Part shown: positions 1 to 9,007 of the stretch, in pieces
How the letters are laid out: every line of letters starts with the position of its first letter
Position numbering within the stretch: position 1 is the first letter of the stretch
Assembly: GCA_910575155.1 (NCBI GenBank)
Contig: CAJTDX010000003.1
Span: 149,673-213,672 of the forward strand
DNA: 64,000 bases
Reading direction: 5' to 3'
From: Lachnospiraceae bacterium
GTDB lineage: Bacteria; Bacillota; Clostridia; Lachnospirales; Lachnospiraceae
Program-made: the position numbers and the translations under genes
The notes under the pieces: model-generated
What the model saw: only the letters and a program-made list of their open reading frames with translations
The model's database searches: none
What the model was told of the DNA's origin: nothing

Positions 1-1
1 T

Positions 2-1261
2 CTGATACAGTGTGCCAGGGAGGAAAGCGGAGAAAACGCAGTTGTCATTTCCAGCCCGGATTGCAGTTGGGATTTGGCGGTTTCCAATAAGCGTTACTGC
101 GTGCGTCTGATGCAGGGGGAGACGCAGATAGACGGTGTTTCTGTAAACGAAGATCCCGTAGAAGGCGCTGCGCTTTTAAATCCGGCAGGCGATGAAATTA
201 TTTCAAAAAACAAGGCCGTTCGCAGAATTTGTTTTATTGATACGGATGATAATGCTTCTGATTTTGAAATCTTAAACTATAGTAAACTGCCGCAAAATCT
301 GCTTGATTCAGTGGTTCCGCGAAGCACGGCCGATGGGGCATGGGGACCTGAGCCAAAACCGCAAAAGCCAGACCAGGAATTGATACAGAATCTGAAAGAT
401 GCAATTGCAGAAGCCGGACTTACGGAGCAGGAGAAGTATACGGCAGATTCCTATGAACGTGTGATGCGCGAACTGGCAGCGGCGCAAAAGGTTCTGGAAC
501 ATCCGGACGCCGCGCTTCCGGATGTGCAGAAGGCATTGGAACATCTGCAAAAAGCAATTTCAGAATTACAGAAAAAACCAGAACAGAATCCCGATGATGA
601 TCCAAATCAGAAACCGGACGATCAACCGGATGATCAGCCAGACGACGATCCAAATCAGAAACCGGACGATCAGCCCGATGATGATCCAAATCAGAAACCG
701 GACGATCAGCCGAATCAGAATCCAGACGGCGGAACGAATCAAAATCCGGGTGATCAGCCGCAGGATCCAGACGGCGGAACGAATCAAAATGATGGCGCAA
801 ATAGCAGTTCCGGGAAAAAACCTCTGGCAGTTGGAAGCAAATTCCGTTCCGGAAAAGGCTGGTACAGGGTTACGAAATCAGCAGCCAAAGGCGGCACGGT
901 GACTTATCTTAAACCGGCGTCCCGGAATTACCGGACAGCGGTAATTCCGGCAGCGGTCAAGCGCCGGGGCATAACGTATCAGGTGAAAGCTGTTTCGGCA
1001 AAAGCCTTAAAAGGCAATAAACGGCTGTCAACAGTTACGGTTGGGAAAAATGTAGAAACGATTGGCGCGTCTGCATTTGAAGGATGCAAAAAGTTAAAGA
1101 AAATTATAATTAAGACCAGGACGCTCAAAAAAGTCGGCAGGAATGCGCTGAAAGGAATTAATAGAACATGTAAAATAAAAGTTCCGAAGAAGATGCAGAA
1201 AAAATATGCCGCGAAGTTTAAGAAAAAAGGACAGAAACCAGGCGTTAAAATTGTGAAATAA
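2..1261 (+). CDS. Surface protein with acidic repeat tract and C-terminal LRR_5-like domain (5' end outside window)
   Basis: The frame is open from base 2, so the gene starts upstream of the window; the TTG at 74 is internal to this frame and is probably not the start. The visible 419 residues have three parts: a region of unknown fold, a helical segment around 360-585 resembling FIVAR-like spacer modules of surface proteins, and an Asp/Pro/Gln/Asn tract around 583-800. The last roughly 145 residues look like the BspA/LRR_5 repeats of clostridial surface proteins (motifs such as GASAFEGCKKL and KVGRNALKG) and end in a Lys-rich tail with no LPxTG. Family knowledge suggests an exported adhesin or wall-associated protein. 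The signal peptide, if any, is not visible. Function is unknown. Confidence 0.7.
   Translation: MIQCAREESGENAVVISSPDCSWDLAVSNKRYCVRLMQGETQIDGVSVNEDPVEGAALLNPAGDEIISKNKAVRRICFIDTDDNASDFEILNYSKLPQNLLDSVVPRSTADGAWGPEPKPQKPDQELIQNLKDAIAEAGLTEQEKYTADSYERVMRELAAAQKVLEHPDAALPDVQKALEHLQKAISELQKKPEQNPDDDPNQKPDDQPDDQPDDDPNQKPDDQPDDDPNQKPDDQPNQNPDGGTNQNPGDQPQDPDGGTNQNDGANSSSGKKPLAVGSKFRSGKGWYRVTKSAAKGGTVTYLKPASRNYRTAVIPAAVKRRGITYQVKAVSAKALKGNKRLSTVTVGKNVETIGASAFEGCKKLKKIIIKTRTLKKVGRNALKGINRTCKIKVPKKMQKKYAAKFKKKGQKPGVKIVK
583..790 (+). repeat. In-frame repeat tract coding for Asp/Pro/Gln/Asn-rich linker
   Basis: A unit coding roughly DDDPNQKPDDQP recurs three times with small indels and then grades into PDGGTNQN units occurring twice. 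The DNA repeats are close to identical (for example gatccaaatcagaaaccgga recurs), so the tract is likely to vary in length between strains by slippage or recombination. It probably forms an extended linker. Confidence 0.8.
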
Positions 1262-1277
1262 AAATGGCGGCAGAAGT

Positions 1278-1317
1278 CAGCCGGGAAGACAACGCAGATC
1301 TTTGTTCTCCCTGGCTG
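1278..1317 (+). terminator. Imperfect hairpin after the surface-protein gene
   Basis: An imperfect inverted repeat (cagccgggaagacaa with ttgttctccctggctg) lies 17 bases after the stop codon. No U-run follows, so it is only a possible terminator. Confidence 0.35.
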
Positions 1318-1398
1318 TACTGTCGGCTGAGGCAGAAAAAGAACGAATGCGTTTATCGCTGTTTTAAAAGAATTATGTCGAAAAAATGCAAAAAGTAT

Positions 1399-1427
1399 GT
1401 ACTAGTGGAAATAAAATGTGATATAAT
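1399..1427 (+). promoter_or_regulatory. Extended -10 promoter of the rnf operon
   Basis: TGATATAAT at 1419-1427 is a perfect extended -10 (TGnTATAAT). The -35 position is poor, as expected for extended -10 promoters. The 5' leader to rnfC would be about 80 bases. Confidence 0.55.
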
Positions 1428-1512
1428 TAGAAAAATGATTTGTCCTGTTTCTACTATGCTGAGACAAGGGATAAATTGTAATACTAATCTATAAGAAAGT
1501 GGGGCACGAAAA

Positions 1513-2832
1513 ATGGGTTTCATGACATTTAAGGGCGGCGTTCACCCGCACGATGGAAAAGAATTTTCCAAAGACAAGCCGATACGTGAACTATTACCCA
1601 AAGGTGAACTGGTATTTCCTGTTTCACAGCATATCGGAGCACCGGCAAACCCGGTAGTGGCAGTGGGTGATTCTGTGCTGCGTGGACAGAAGATTGCAGA
1701 GGCGGGCGGTTTTGTATCCGCTCCGATTTATTCTTCCGTATCAGGTACGGTAAAGGCAATTCAGCCGCGCAGAGGCGCAGTGGGAGATCTGGTGAATTCG
1801 ATCATCATTGAGAATGACGGAGAGATGAAGGAAGCAGAATTTTCTCCGGTCCAGGACATAACGGCGCTTTCCAAAGAGGAAATTATCGCTAAGGTAAAAG
1901 AAGCGGGCGTTGTGGGAATGGGAGGAGCAGGATTTCCGACTCATGTAAAATTGTCGCCAAAGGAACCAGGGAAAATTGAATATATTATTGCAAACTGTGC
2001 GGAGTGCGAGCCGTATCTGACTGCAGATTACCGCCGTATGCTGGAAAATCCCCAGGAACTGATTGAAGGTATGCGTATTGTGCTGCAGTTGTTTGATCAT
2101 GCCAAAGGATTGTTTGGTATTGAGGATAATAAACCGGACTGTATTGCAAAAATGCAGGAACTGACGAAGAATGAACCGCGGATGGAAGTCTGCCCGTTAA
2201 AGACAAAATATCCTCAGGGCGGCGAGCGTCAGTTGATTTATGCGACTACCAAAAGAGAGATCAATTCCACAATGCTTCCGGCAGACGCAGGATGTATCGT
2301 AGATAATGTGGAGACTCTGATTTCCATATACAAGGCGGTTAAACTGGGAATGCCGGTGATGAATCGTATTTTCACTGTCACCGGAGACGCCGTGGCTGAG
2401 CCGGGGAATTTTGATATTTGCTTGGGTATGAGCTATGCAGAGGTATTAGAGGCGGCAGGAGGATTCAGGACGCAGCCTGAGAAAATCATTTCCGGTGGTC
2501 CTATGATGGGATTTTCCATGTTTGGACTGGATATTCCAACGACAAAGACCTCTTCCTCACTGTTATGTCTTGTAAAAGACGATGTGGCTGCAAGTGAGAC
2601 GACCGCTTGTATTAACTGCGGCCGCTGCGTATCTGCCTGTCCGGAACAGATTATTCCCACGCGTCTTGCGAAGATGGCAGGTTATGGAGATATGGCAGGC
2701 TTTGAAAAATGGAACGGTATGGAATGTATTGAATGCGGAAGCTGCAGCTATATCTGTCCTGCAAAAATACCGCTGGCACAATCCATTCGAACCATGAAGA
2801 AGCAGATTCTTGCAGAGAGAAGAAAAAAATAG
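1513..2832 (+). CDS. rnfC: Rnf complex subunit RnfC
   Basis: Peripheral NADH-site subunit of the ion-translocating ferredoxin:NAD+ oxidoreductase. The 439 residues match the usual clostridial length. The N-terminal part carries the RnfC barrel-like domain, then the NADH/FMN-binding region with GVVGMGGAGFPTHVKL. Two [4Fe-4S] motifs lie near the C-terminus: Cys366/369/372/376 and Cys405/408/411/415. It is the first gene of rnfCDGEAB, the order known from Clostridium and Acetobacterium. The Shine-Dalgarno (gtgggg) is weak, but the ATG at 1513 gives the expected N-terminus. Confidence 0.97.
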   Translation: MGFMTFKGGVHPHDGKEFSKDKPIRELLPKGELVFPVSQHIGAPANPVVAVGDSVLRGQKIAEAGGFVSAPIYSSVSGTVKAIQPRRGAVGDLVNSIIIENDGEMKEAEFSPVQDITALSKEEIIAKVKEAGVVGMGGAGFPTHVKLSPKEPGKIEYIIANCAECEPYLTADYRRMLENPQELIEGMRIVLQLFDHAKGLFGIEDNKPDCIAKMQELTKNEPRMEVCPLKTKYPQGGERQLIYATTKREINSTMLPADAGCIVDNVETLISIYKAVKLGMPVMNRIFTVTGDAVAEPGNFDICLGMSYAEVLEAAGGFRTQPEKIISGGPMMGFSMFGLDIPTTKTSSSLLCLVKDDVAASETTACINCGRCVSACPEQIIPTRLAKMAGYGDMAGFEKWNGMECIECGSCSYICPAKIPLAQSIRTMKKQILAERRKK

Positions 2833-2899
2833 TTTTGAGATCTGAGGCTCTGATAACAGCAGAGTTTTAAGTGAATAAAAGAGAAAGAGGTGTCTTATT

Positions 2900-3841
2900 G
2901 TGAGTGATTTATATAATGTATCATCATCATCACATATCCGTGCCAAAGATACATCCTCCAGAATTATGCTTTATGTAATCATTGCATTATTGCCGGCGAC
3001 TGTGTTCGGGGTGATTAATTTTGGTATACAGGCTTTGGTGCTGATTTTGATCTGTATTGCAACCTGTGTGGCTTCGGAATGGATTTTTGAGAAGCTGATA
3101 CATAAAAAGAGTACTATAAATGATTTCAGTGCAGTGGTAACGGGTCTTCTGCTTGCACTGAACCTGCCCCATACGCTGCCCGTCTGGCAGGCTGTGTTAG
3201 GCAGTGTGTTTGCGATTGTCATTGTGAAGATGATGTTTGGCGGACTGGGTCAGAACTTTATGAATCCTGCGCTGGGAGCCAGATGTTTTCTGCTGGTATC
3301 ATTTGCGGGAACAATGACAAGCTTTACTTACGACGGTGTGACAGGTGCTACCCCGCTGGCTCTTTTGAAGAGCGGTGAGAGCGTGGATACTATGAAAATG
3401 CTTCTGGGAACGACCGCGGGAACCATCGGTGAAACCAGTGTGATCGCGATTCTGGCGGGAGCGGTTGTATTAATCATGCTGGGTGTGATTGACCTTAGTA
3501 TTCCGGCAAGCTACATTGTATCTTTTGCTGTATTTATTCTGCTTTTTGGCGGACATGGGTTTGACGTCAACTATCTGACCGCACACCTTTGCGGCGGCGG
3601 ACTGATGCTGGGCGCTTTTTTCATGGCAACCGATTATGTGACGTCTCCGATCACGCCTATGGGTAAGATTGTGTTTGGTATTCTTCTGGGCGTTCTTACC
3701 GGATTGTTCCGTATTTTTGGCGCCAACGCAGAAGGCGTATCCTTTGCAATTATTCTGAGTAACCTTTTGGTGCCGATTATTGAGAAGTTTACCATTCCAC
3801 GGGCATTTGGACAGAAAAAGGAGGTAAAGCAGCATGAATAA
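2900..3841 (+). CDS. rnfD: Rnf complex subunit RnfD
   Basis: Integral membrane subunit homologous to NqrB. It starts with GTG at 2900, preceded by agaaagaggtg. The 313 residues contain about eight to ten hydrophobic segments. The covalent-flavin motif TGAT at residues 148-151 is intact, making Thr151 the expected FMN phosphoester acceptor (family knowledge). The 3' end overlaps rnfG by 8 bases, suggesting translational coupling. Confidence 0.96.
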   Translation: MSDLYNVSSSSHIRAKDTSSRIMLYVIIALLPATVFGVINFGIQALVLILICIATCVASEWIFEKLIHKKSTINDFSAVVTGLLLALNLPHTLPVWQAVLGSVFAIVIVKMMFGGLGQNFMNPALGARCFLLVSFAGTMTSFTYDGVTGATPLALLKSGESVDTMKMLLGTTAGTIGETSVIAILAGAVVLIMLGVIDLSIPASYIVSFAVFILLFGGHGFDVNYLTAHLCGGGLMLGAFFMATDYVTSPITPMGKIVFGILLGVLTGLFRIFGANAEGVSFAIILSNLLVPIIEKFTIPRAFGQKKEVKQHE

Positions 3842-4442
3842 GAAAATTGTACATGACGCCCTGATTTTGACCGCCTTTACCCTGGTATTGGGATTTCTCC
3901 TGGGCGCTGTCTATGAGATTACAAAAGAGCCTATTGCGGCGGCGGAAAAAGCAGCCCTGGATGAGGCGTATAAAGTTGTATTTGCAGATGCGGCGACTTT
4001 TGAGGAAGATACAGAATTTGATGCGGCTAAGGCGGCGGAAGTTTTGGCGGCCAATTATTCCAAAGATGAAATAACAGCGGTAAACAGGGCATTGGATGAT
4101 TCCGGCAATGTTTTAGGATATGTGATAAATGTTACTTCCCATGAGGGAAGCCAGGCGGATATTTCGTTCTCTGTTGGAATAACGGGCGATGGAACCTTGA
4201 ATGGATATTCCATTACCGCAATCAGTGAAACCCCGGGTCTGGGCGTACTCGTTCAGGAAGAGCCTTTTTATTCTCAGTTTGAAGGCAAAGCAGAAGAGAC
4301 GTATACAGTGGTAAAGACAGAACCGGCGGCAGAGAATGAAATTCAGGCGGTTACTGGAGCGACCATTTCTTCCAGAGCAGTCACCAATGGCGTCAATGCA
4401 TGTCTGGAGTATTTCAGAAGTGCTTTGCAGGGAGGTAACTAA
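3834..4442 (+). CDS. rnfG: Rnf complex subunit RnfG, covalent flavoprotein
   Basis: 202 residues. One N-terminal membrane anchor (about residues 9-29) is followed by an extracytoplasmic FMN-binding domain. TGATISS at 174-180 is the covalent-flavin motif, with Thr177 as the expected FMN-linked residue. A strong Shine-Dalgarno (aaaggagg) lies inside the end of rnfD. It passes electrons between the membrane subunits (family knowledge). Confidence 0.96.
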   Translation: MNKKIVHDALILTAFTLVLGFLLGAVYEITKEPIAAAEKAALDEAYKVVFADAATFEEDTEFDAAKAAEVLAANYSKDEITAVNRALDDSGNVLGYVINVTSHEGSQADISFSVGITGDGTLNGYSITAISETPGLGVLVQEEPFYSQFEGKAEETYTVVKTEPAAENEIQAVTGATISSRAVTNGVNACLEYFRSALQGGN

Positions 4443-4444
4443 GT

Positions 4445-5122
4445 ATGAATAAATATGTTGAACGTTTATATAACGGAATTATCAAAGAAAATCCTACGTT
4501 TGTGTTGATGTTGGGAATGTGTCCGACACTGGCGGTTACTTCTTCCGCAGTCAATGGCGTCGGTATGGGACTTTCCACGACGGTGGTGCTTGTGATGTCC
4601 AATCTGCTGATTTCCATGTTTCGCAAGGTGATTCCCAACGGTGTGCGTATGCCGGCCTACATTGTGGTAGTAGCGTCTCTGGTTACGATTGTGCAGTTTG
4701 TTATGCAGGCATATACGCCGGCTTTGTCGGCGTCATTGGGTGTATATATCCCCCTGATCGTTGTAAACTGTATTATTTTAGGAAGAGCAGAGAGCTATGC
4801 TTCTAAGAATCCCATTACTCCCTCCATTTTTGACGGGCTTGGCATGGGACTTGGATTTACGGTAGGTTTGACCTGCATCGGTCTGATCCGCCAGATTTTG
4901 GGCGCGTCTCTTGGAATTACCGTATTTATCATGGCTCCGGGCGCATTCCTGGTTCTGGCATTCTTGGTTGCGGGAATGAATGTGATCCGGGATAAGATGG
5001 AAAAGAAAGGCAAACCGCTGGCAGCGCCTTCCGGATGTCTTACCGGAGACTGCGCAAGCTGTTCCCAGTCTGCAATGTGTACTGGTAAATTACCGGAATC
5101 TGCAAAAAAGGCAGAAGAATAG
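4445..5122 (+). CDS. rnfE: Rnf complex subunit RnfE with Cys-rich C-terminal tail
   Basis: Integral membrane subunit homologous to NqrD, 225 residues with six hydrophobic segments. Cys26 (GMCPTLAV) and Cys109 (VNCIILGRAE) are in the positions that, with the RnfA pair, hold the intramembrane [2Fe-2S] cluster in Rnf/Nqr structures. After the last membrane segment there is a hydrophilic tail with Cys198, Cys203, Cys206 and Cys212 (C-x4-C-x2-C-x5-C), which looks like a metal site. It starts 2 bases after the rnfG stop. Confidence 0.96.
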   Translation: MNKYVERLYNGIIKENPTFVLMLGMCPTLAVTSSAVNGVGMGLSTTVVLVMSNLLISMFRKVIPNGVRMPAYIVVVASLVTIVQFVMQAYTPALSASLGVYIPLIVVNCIILGRAESYASKNPITPSIFDGLGMGLGFTVGLTCIGLIRQILGASLGITVFIMAPGAFLVLAFLVAGMNVIRDKMEKKGKPLAAPSGCLTGDCASCSQSAMCTGKLPESAKKAEE

Positions 5123-5134
5123 GAGGCAGAATAG

Positions 5135-5710
5135 ATGAAAGAATTATTGATCATTGCAATCGGCTCTGCCATTGTAAATAATGTAGTATTAAGCCAGTTC
5201 CTTGGGATCTGTCCGTTTCTGGGCGTATCTAAAAAAACGGAGACTGCGGCAGGAATGGGCGGCGCGGTTATCTTTGTTATAACTCTTGCATCCTTTGTAA
5301 CCGGGCTGATATATAAATATATTCTGGAGCCATGTCATGTGGAATATTTACAGACGATTGTATTTATTCTGGTTATTGCATCATTGGTTCAGTTTGTGGA
5401 AATGTTCTTAAAGAAGAATATGCCTCCATTGTATGAATCGCTGGGAGTTTTCCTTCCTCTGATTACTACCAACTGTGCGGTATTAGGTGTTGCTCTGAAT
5501 AATGTCAGCAAGGGATACGGCCTTTTGGAGGGCGTGGTAAATGGTCTTGCCACTTCGGTTGGATTCTTTATTGCTATTGTAATTATGGCGGGTATTCGTG
5601 AAAAAATTGAATATAACGACGTTCCTAAGCGTTTTCAGGGAACTGCAATTGTATTGATCACGGCCAGCTTAATGTCAATCGCCTTCATGGGATTCTCAGG
5701 TATGATATAG
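5135..5710 (+). CDS. rnfA: Rnf complex subunit RnfA
   Basis: Integral membrane subunit homologous to NqrE and paralogous to RnfE, 191 residues with six hydrophobic segments. Cys26 (LGICPFLG) and Cys113 (TNCAVLG) are the expected ligands of the shared intramembrane iron-sulfur centre. It lies 12 bases after rnfE with a good Shine-Dalgarno (ataggaggcag). Confidence 0.97.
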   Translation: MKELLIIAIGSAIVNNVVLSQFLGICPFLGVSKKTETAAGMGGAVIFVITLASFVTGLIYKYILEPCHVEYLQTIVFILVIASLVQFVEMFLKKNMPPLYESLGVFLPLITTNCAVLGVALNNVSKGYGLLEGVVNGLATSVGFFIAIVIMAGIREKIEYNDVPKRFQGTAIVLITASLMSIAFMGFSGMI

Positions 5711-5762
5711 TTTAACAGATCAGTCATTCTCTGAACTGTTAAAAATTAAGGAGGAAAGTAAC

Positions 5763-6560
5763 ATGAATATAACAGCAATTATCATTGCCGCCCTGGTAGT
5801 GGGCGGAACGGGTATCTTCCTTGGCTTTTTCCTGGGGATTTTCGGAGAAAAGTTTAAGGTGGAAGTGGATGAGAGAGAAGAAGCAATTACAGGCGTTCTT
5901 CCCGGAAATAACTGCGGCGGCTGCGGTTATGCAGGATGTTCCGGTCTTGCAGCGGCAATCGTAAAAGGAGAAGCTCCGGTAAATCAATGTCCTGTGGGCG
6001 GCGCGCCCATTGCGGCTGAAATTGGCAAGATTATGGGAGTTTCTGCCGGAGAAGGCGTGAAAAAAGTTGCTTTTGTGAAATGTGCCGGAGACTGTGAGAA
6101 GGCAAAACAGGATTATGAATATACAGGCGTGGAAGACTGTGCGGCAATGGCATTTATCCCAAATGGAGGCGCTAAGTCCTGTAATTACGGATGTCTGGGA
6201 TATGGAAGCTGTGTGAAAGCCTGCCCCTTTGACGCGGTACATATTGTCAATGGCATTGCCGTGGTAGACAAGGATGCATGTAAGGCATGTGGAAAATGTG
6301 TGGCGGCTTGTCCTAAGAATTTGATTGAACTTATACCTTATGACGCAGTGCAGAAGGTGCAGTGCAACTCCAGGGATAAGGGAAAAGATGTGATGGCGGC
6401 TTGTTCCGTGGGATGTATCGGATGTCATCTCTGTGAGAAAAACTGTCCGGAACATGCAGTTACCATTACCGATAATATCGCTCATATTGATTATGAGAAA
6501 TGTACCGGATGCGGAACCTGTGCAGAGAAATGTCCGAAAAAGATTATCACTAGAGTTTAG
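5763..6560 (+). CDS. rnfB: Rnf complex subunit RnfB, polyferredoxin
   Basis: Ferredoxin-accepting subunit, 265 residues. An N-terminal membrane anchor (residues 4-27) is followed by the Fe-S domain with Cys51/54/59/76. Further ferredoxin-type clusters follow: CNYGCLGYGSCVKACP from residue 140, CKACGKCVAACP from 173, CSVGCIGCHLCEKNCP from 214 and CTGCGTCAEKCP from 247. It closes the operon and is followed by a hairpin terminator. The complex conserves energy as an Na+ or H+ gradient; the ion cannot be told from this sequence. Confidence 0.97.
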   Translation: MNITAIIIAALVVGGTGIFLGFFLGIFGEKFKVEVDEREEAITGVLPGNNCGGCGYAGCSGLAAAIVKGEAPVNQCPVGGAPIAAEIGKIMGVSAGEGVKKVAFVKCAGDCEKAKQDYEYTGVEDCAAMAFIPNGGAKSCNYGCLGYGSCVKACPFDAVHIVNGIAVVDKDACKACGKCVAACPKNLIELIPYDAVQKVQCNSRDKGKDVMAACSVGCIGCHLCEKNCPEHAVTITDNIAHIDYEKCTGCGTCAEKCPKKIITRV

Positions 6561-6578
6561 GCTTATTTTCAGTAATGA

Positions 6579-6636
6579 GAACCGTTTCTTCTTTGTGGTC
6601 TGATATTGTGCCGACACAGAGAAGAAGCGGTTTTTT
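6579..6636 (+). terminator. Rho-independent terminator of the rnf operon
   Basis: The arms gaaccgtttcttct and agaagaagcggttt pair with one G-U and are followed by TTTTTT. The hairpin lies 19 bases after the rnfB stop. Confidence 0.8.
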
Positions 6637-6648
6637 AGGAGAGAGAAC

Positions 6649-7971
6649 ATGATATACACTGCATATGAGCTGATATGGCTCTTTTTTATTTACAGTTTTC
6701 TGGGCTGGTGCCTGGAAGTGGTTTATGCGGCGGCAGCACAGAAAACGTTTGTAAACCGCGGATTTTTAAATGGAATTTTATGTCCGGTTTACGGCTGTTC
6801 CATGGTGTTTATGTTAGTCTTTATGGATTCTTTGAGGGGAGAATGGTTCTATCTGTTTTTGGGCTGCCTGATTGTGGGGACAGTGACAGAGTTATTGACA
6901 GGTCTGATGCTGGAGAAAATTTTCCGCTTGCGTCTCTGGGACTATTCTGGTAAAAAATTTCAGGCGGGAGGGTATATTTGCTGGTCGGCGTCTTTGATCT
7001 GGGGACTGCTTGGCGTTGTGGTGATGAAATTTTTAAATCCGTTATTTCTTGTGATTATACGGGAATTTCCGGGGATTTTCGGCATGGTTCTGCTGCTCTG
7101 CCTGCTGGCGGTTTTTGCGGCGGATACAGTGACCACCGCAGCGGCAGTGATGAAAATGAAGAATCAAAACCCGGCGTTTCAGGAAATTGCGGAAGGATTT
7201 CATCAGGCTTCCAGATCTCTTCAGGGAGTTATTATTAAGGTGGTACACCGCCGGATGTATCGGGCTTTTCCGAAGTTAAAAAAGGAAGAACCCACAGAGC
7301 AGGAACGAGAAGAGCTGATCCGCCAGAAAACTATTTTTGCATATGGCTGCAGTTTTCATAAAGTGTTGTGGATTTTTATTTTGGGAGCTTTTCTGGGCGA
7401 TTTGACTGAGACGGTGTTCTGCCGGATTACCATGGAGCGGTGGATGAGCCGCAGCAGTGTGGTTTATGGTCCCTTCAGTCTGGTATGGGGATTTGGAGTG
7501 GCTGGGGCGACCATTTTACTGTACCGTTACCGGGAGCATGAAGACCGCTACATTTTTCTGGCGGGAACTTTGCTGGGAGGAGCTTATGAATACATATGCA
7601 GTGTGTTTACGGAGCTGGCGTTTGGAACCATATTCTGGGATTACAGCGGTATACCTTTTAATCTTGGCGGGCGCATCAACCTTTTATACTGCTTTTTCTG
7701 GGGGATTGCCGCTTTGGTATGGATGAAAATCTGTTATCCCAGAGCGTCAAAATGGATTGAACGGGTACCGAAAAGAGCTGGAACCTGCATCAGTTATCTT
7801 ATGCTTGTATTTATGTTCTGTAATATCATTATTTCAGGCTTTGCCATGGGACGTTACAGTGAGCGGGCCATGGGGATTCCCGCGCAAACCAAAGCGGCGC
7901 ATTTGCTCGATGAACGGTTTCCGGACGAGCGGATGGAGCAGATTTATCCGAATATGAAAATGACGAAGTAG
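6649..7971 (+). CDS. Duplicated CmpB-like putative ABC transporter permease
   Basis: 440 residues with about eleven hydrophobic segments. Two related halves can be seen: one starts near residue 10 (FFIYSFLGWCLEVVY) and one near residue 238 (FILGAFLGDLTETVF). Each has the pattern of an acidic residue in the first helix, then a GPFxxVWG or GILCPVYG turn, then a DYSG motif (residues 99-102 and 333-336). This matches the clostridial family annotated as ABC_trans_CmpB or putative ABC transporter permease; no ATPase is adjacent and transport has not been shown. The Shine-Dalgarno aggagag follows directly on the rnf terminator. Confidence 0.75.
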   Translation: MIYTAYELIWLFFIYSFLGWCLEVVYAAAAQKTFVNRGFLNGILCPVYGCSMVFMLVFMDSLRGEWFYLFLGCLIVGTVTELLTGLMLEKIFRLRLWDYSGKKFQAGGYICWSASLIWGLLGVVVMKFLNPLFLVIIREFPGIFGMVLLLCLLAVFAADTVTTAAAVMKMKNQNPAFQEIAEGFHQASRSLQGVIIKVVHRRMYRAFPKLKKEEPTEQEREELIRQKTIFAYGCSFHKVLWIFILGAFLGDLTETVFCRITMERWMSRSSVVYGPFSLVWGFGVAGATILLYRYREHEDRYIFLAGTLLGGAYEYICSVFTELAFGTIFWDYSGIPFNLGGRINLLYCFFWGIAALVWMKICYPRASKWIERVPKRAGTCISYLMLVFMFCNIIISGFAMGRYSERAMGIPAQTKAAHLLDERFPDERMEQIYPNMKMTK

Positions 7972-7992
7972 CGGTTCGAACTGGCAGTAATT

Positions 7993-8021
7993 TTGACTTT
8001 TTAACGTATTTTCTATATAAT
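7993..8021 (+). promoter_or_regulatory. Sigma-A promoter of proB
   Basis: TTGACT at 7993-7998, a 17-base spacer and TATAAT at 8016-8021. This is a near-consensus promoter and it rules out an earlier start for proB. Confidence 0.85.
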
Positions 8022-8077
8022 TGCATCAGAGCATATTTGAAAAATGCAGGGCGCAATCTGGAGGAAATGATATCAAT

Positions 8078-8926
8078 ATGGAGATAAAGGAATATTTTGG
8101 AACTAAAAAGAGAGTGGTGGTAAAGATTGGTTCATCGTCTCTGAATCATGAAGCTACCGGAAAGCTGAATTTTACAAAATTGGAAAAACTGGTGCGGGAG
8201 CTTTGCGATATCCGCAATCAGGGGATCGACGTGTGTCTGGTAAGTTCCGGCGCGATCGCCGTGGGACGCCAGGTTATGGGATTTCAGGAGCGTCCTAGGA
8301 ATATCGCGACCAAACAGGCATGTGCGGCGGTAGGTCAGGCAAGGCTGATGATGACATATCAGAAAATGTTTTCAGAATATCATCAGGTAGTGGGACAGGT
8401 GCTGATGACGAAAGGGACCATGCTTGATAATGTATCGCGTAAAAACGCACAGAATACCTTTGAAGAACTATTTCGTCTGGGGGCGATTCCGATTGTAAAT
8501 GAAAACGATACCGTGTCTACTTATGAAATGCGGTTTGGAGACAATGACAGTCTGTCAGCCATTGTGGCGGCTCTGACAGGAGCAGATTTGCTGATTCTGC
8601 TTTCCGATATTGACGGACTGTTTACAGATGACCCTCATGACAATCCCAAGGCAGAATTGATTGAGGTAGTGGACAGGCTGGATGAAACGGTATTATCCAT
8701 GGCGAAAGACAGTACCGGAAGCGATGTAGGGACCGGGGGAATGGAAACAAAGCTGACCGCAGCGCGGATTGCAACGCTGTCCGGAGCAGATATGGTAATC
8801 GCCAATGGAGCAGATGTGGGAATTTTACACGAGATTTTTCAGGGAAAATTTGTAGGGACATTGTTTCGCCAGCATTATGATGAAGATTTTTATCTGGCAG
8901 ATTTTATCGAACAAAGCATGATTTAG
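8078..8926 (+). CDS. proB: Glutamate 5-kinase, short form without PUA domain
   Basis: First step of proline synthesis: phosphorylation of glutamate to glutamyl-5-phosphate. The ATG at 8078 is chosen because tggagg precedes it and the promoter lies at 7993-8021. The amino-acid kinase fold shows VVVKIGSSSL, VSSGAIAVG, NENDTVS, FGDNDSLSA and GTGGMETKL. At 282 residues it lacks the C-terminal PUA domain of the roughly 370-residue enterobacterial enzyme, which is common in Clostridia. The partner proA lies 2.5 kb away rather than next to it. Confidence 0.95.
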   Translation: MEIKEYFGTKKRVVVKIGSSSLNHEATGKLNFTKLEKLVRELCDIRNQGIDVCLVSSGAIAVGRQVMGFQERPRNIATKQACAAVGQARLMMTYQKMFSEYHQVVGQVLMTKGTMLDNVSRKNAQNTFEELFRLGAIPIVNENDTVSTYEMRFGDNDSLSAIVAALTGADLLILLSDIDGLFTDDPHDNPKAELIEVVDRLDETVLSMAKDSTGSDVGTGGMETKLTAARIATLSGADMVIANGADVGILHEIFQGKFVGTLFRQHYDEDFYLADFIEQSMI

Positions 8927-8927
8927 G

Positions 8928-8977
8928 ATGCAGAGGAAGAGGGACGCGCGAAGCGAAACGATCCCGACGATCTGCAT
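8928..8977 (+). other. Hairpin between proB and the UPF0291 gene
   Basis: atgcaga (8928-8934) pairs with tctgcat (8971-8977), and an inner ggga/tccc can stack. No U-run follows. It could attenuate or stabilise the transcript. Confidence 0.3.
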
Positions 8978-9007
8978 GATATTAAAATAATAAAGAAGCA
9001 GGAGGAC

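Noticed and set aside
420..800. Long minus-strand frames opposite the surface-protein repeat
   Set aside because: Open only because the repeat has a biased codon pattern; the products are simple Asp/Arg/His repeats with no start site.
1264..1494. 76-codon open frame between the surface protein and rnfC
   Set aside because: No ribosome site, Cys/Lys-rich random composition, and it runs through the rnf promoter.
7972..7990. ggttcgaact, resembling a tRNA T-loop
   Set aside because: No acceptor, D or anticodon arms around it; it falls between a stop codon and the proB promoter.
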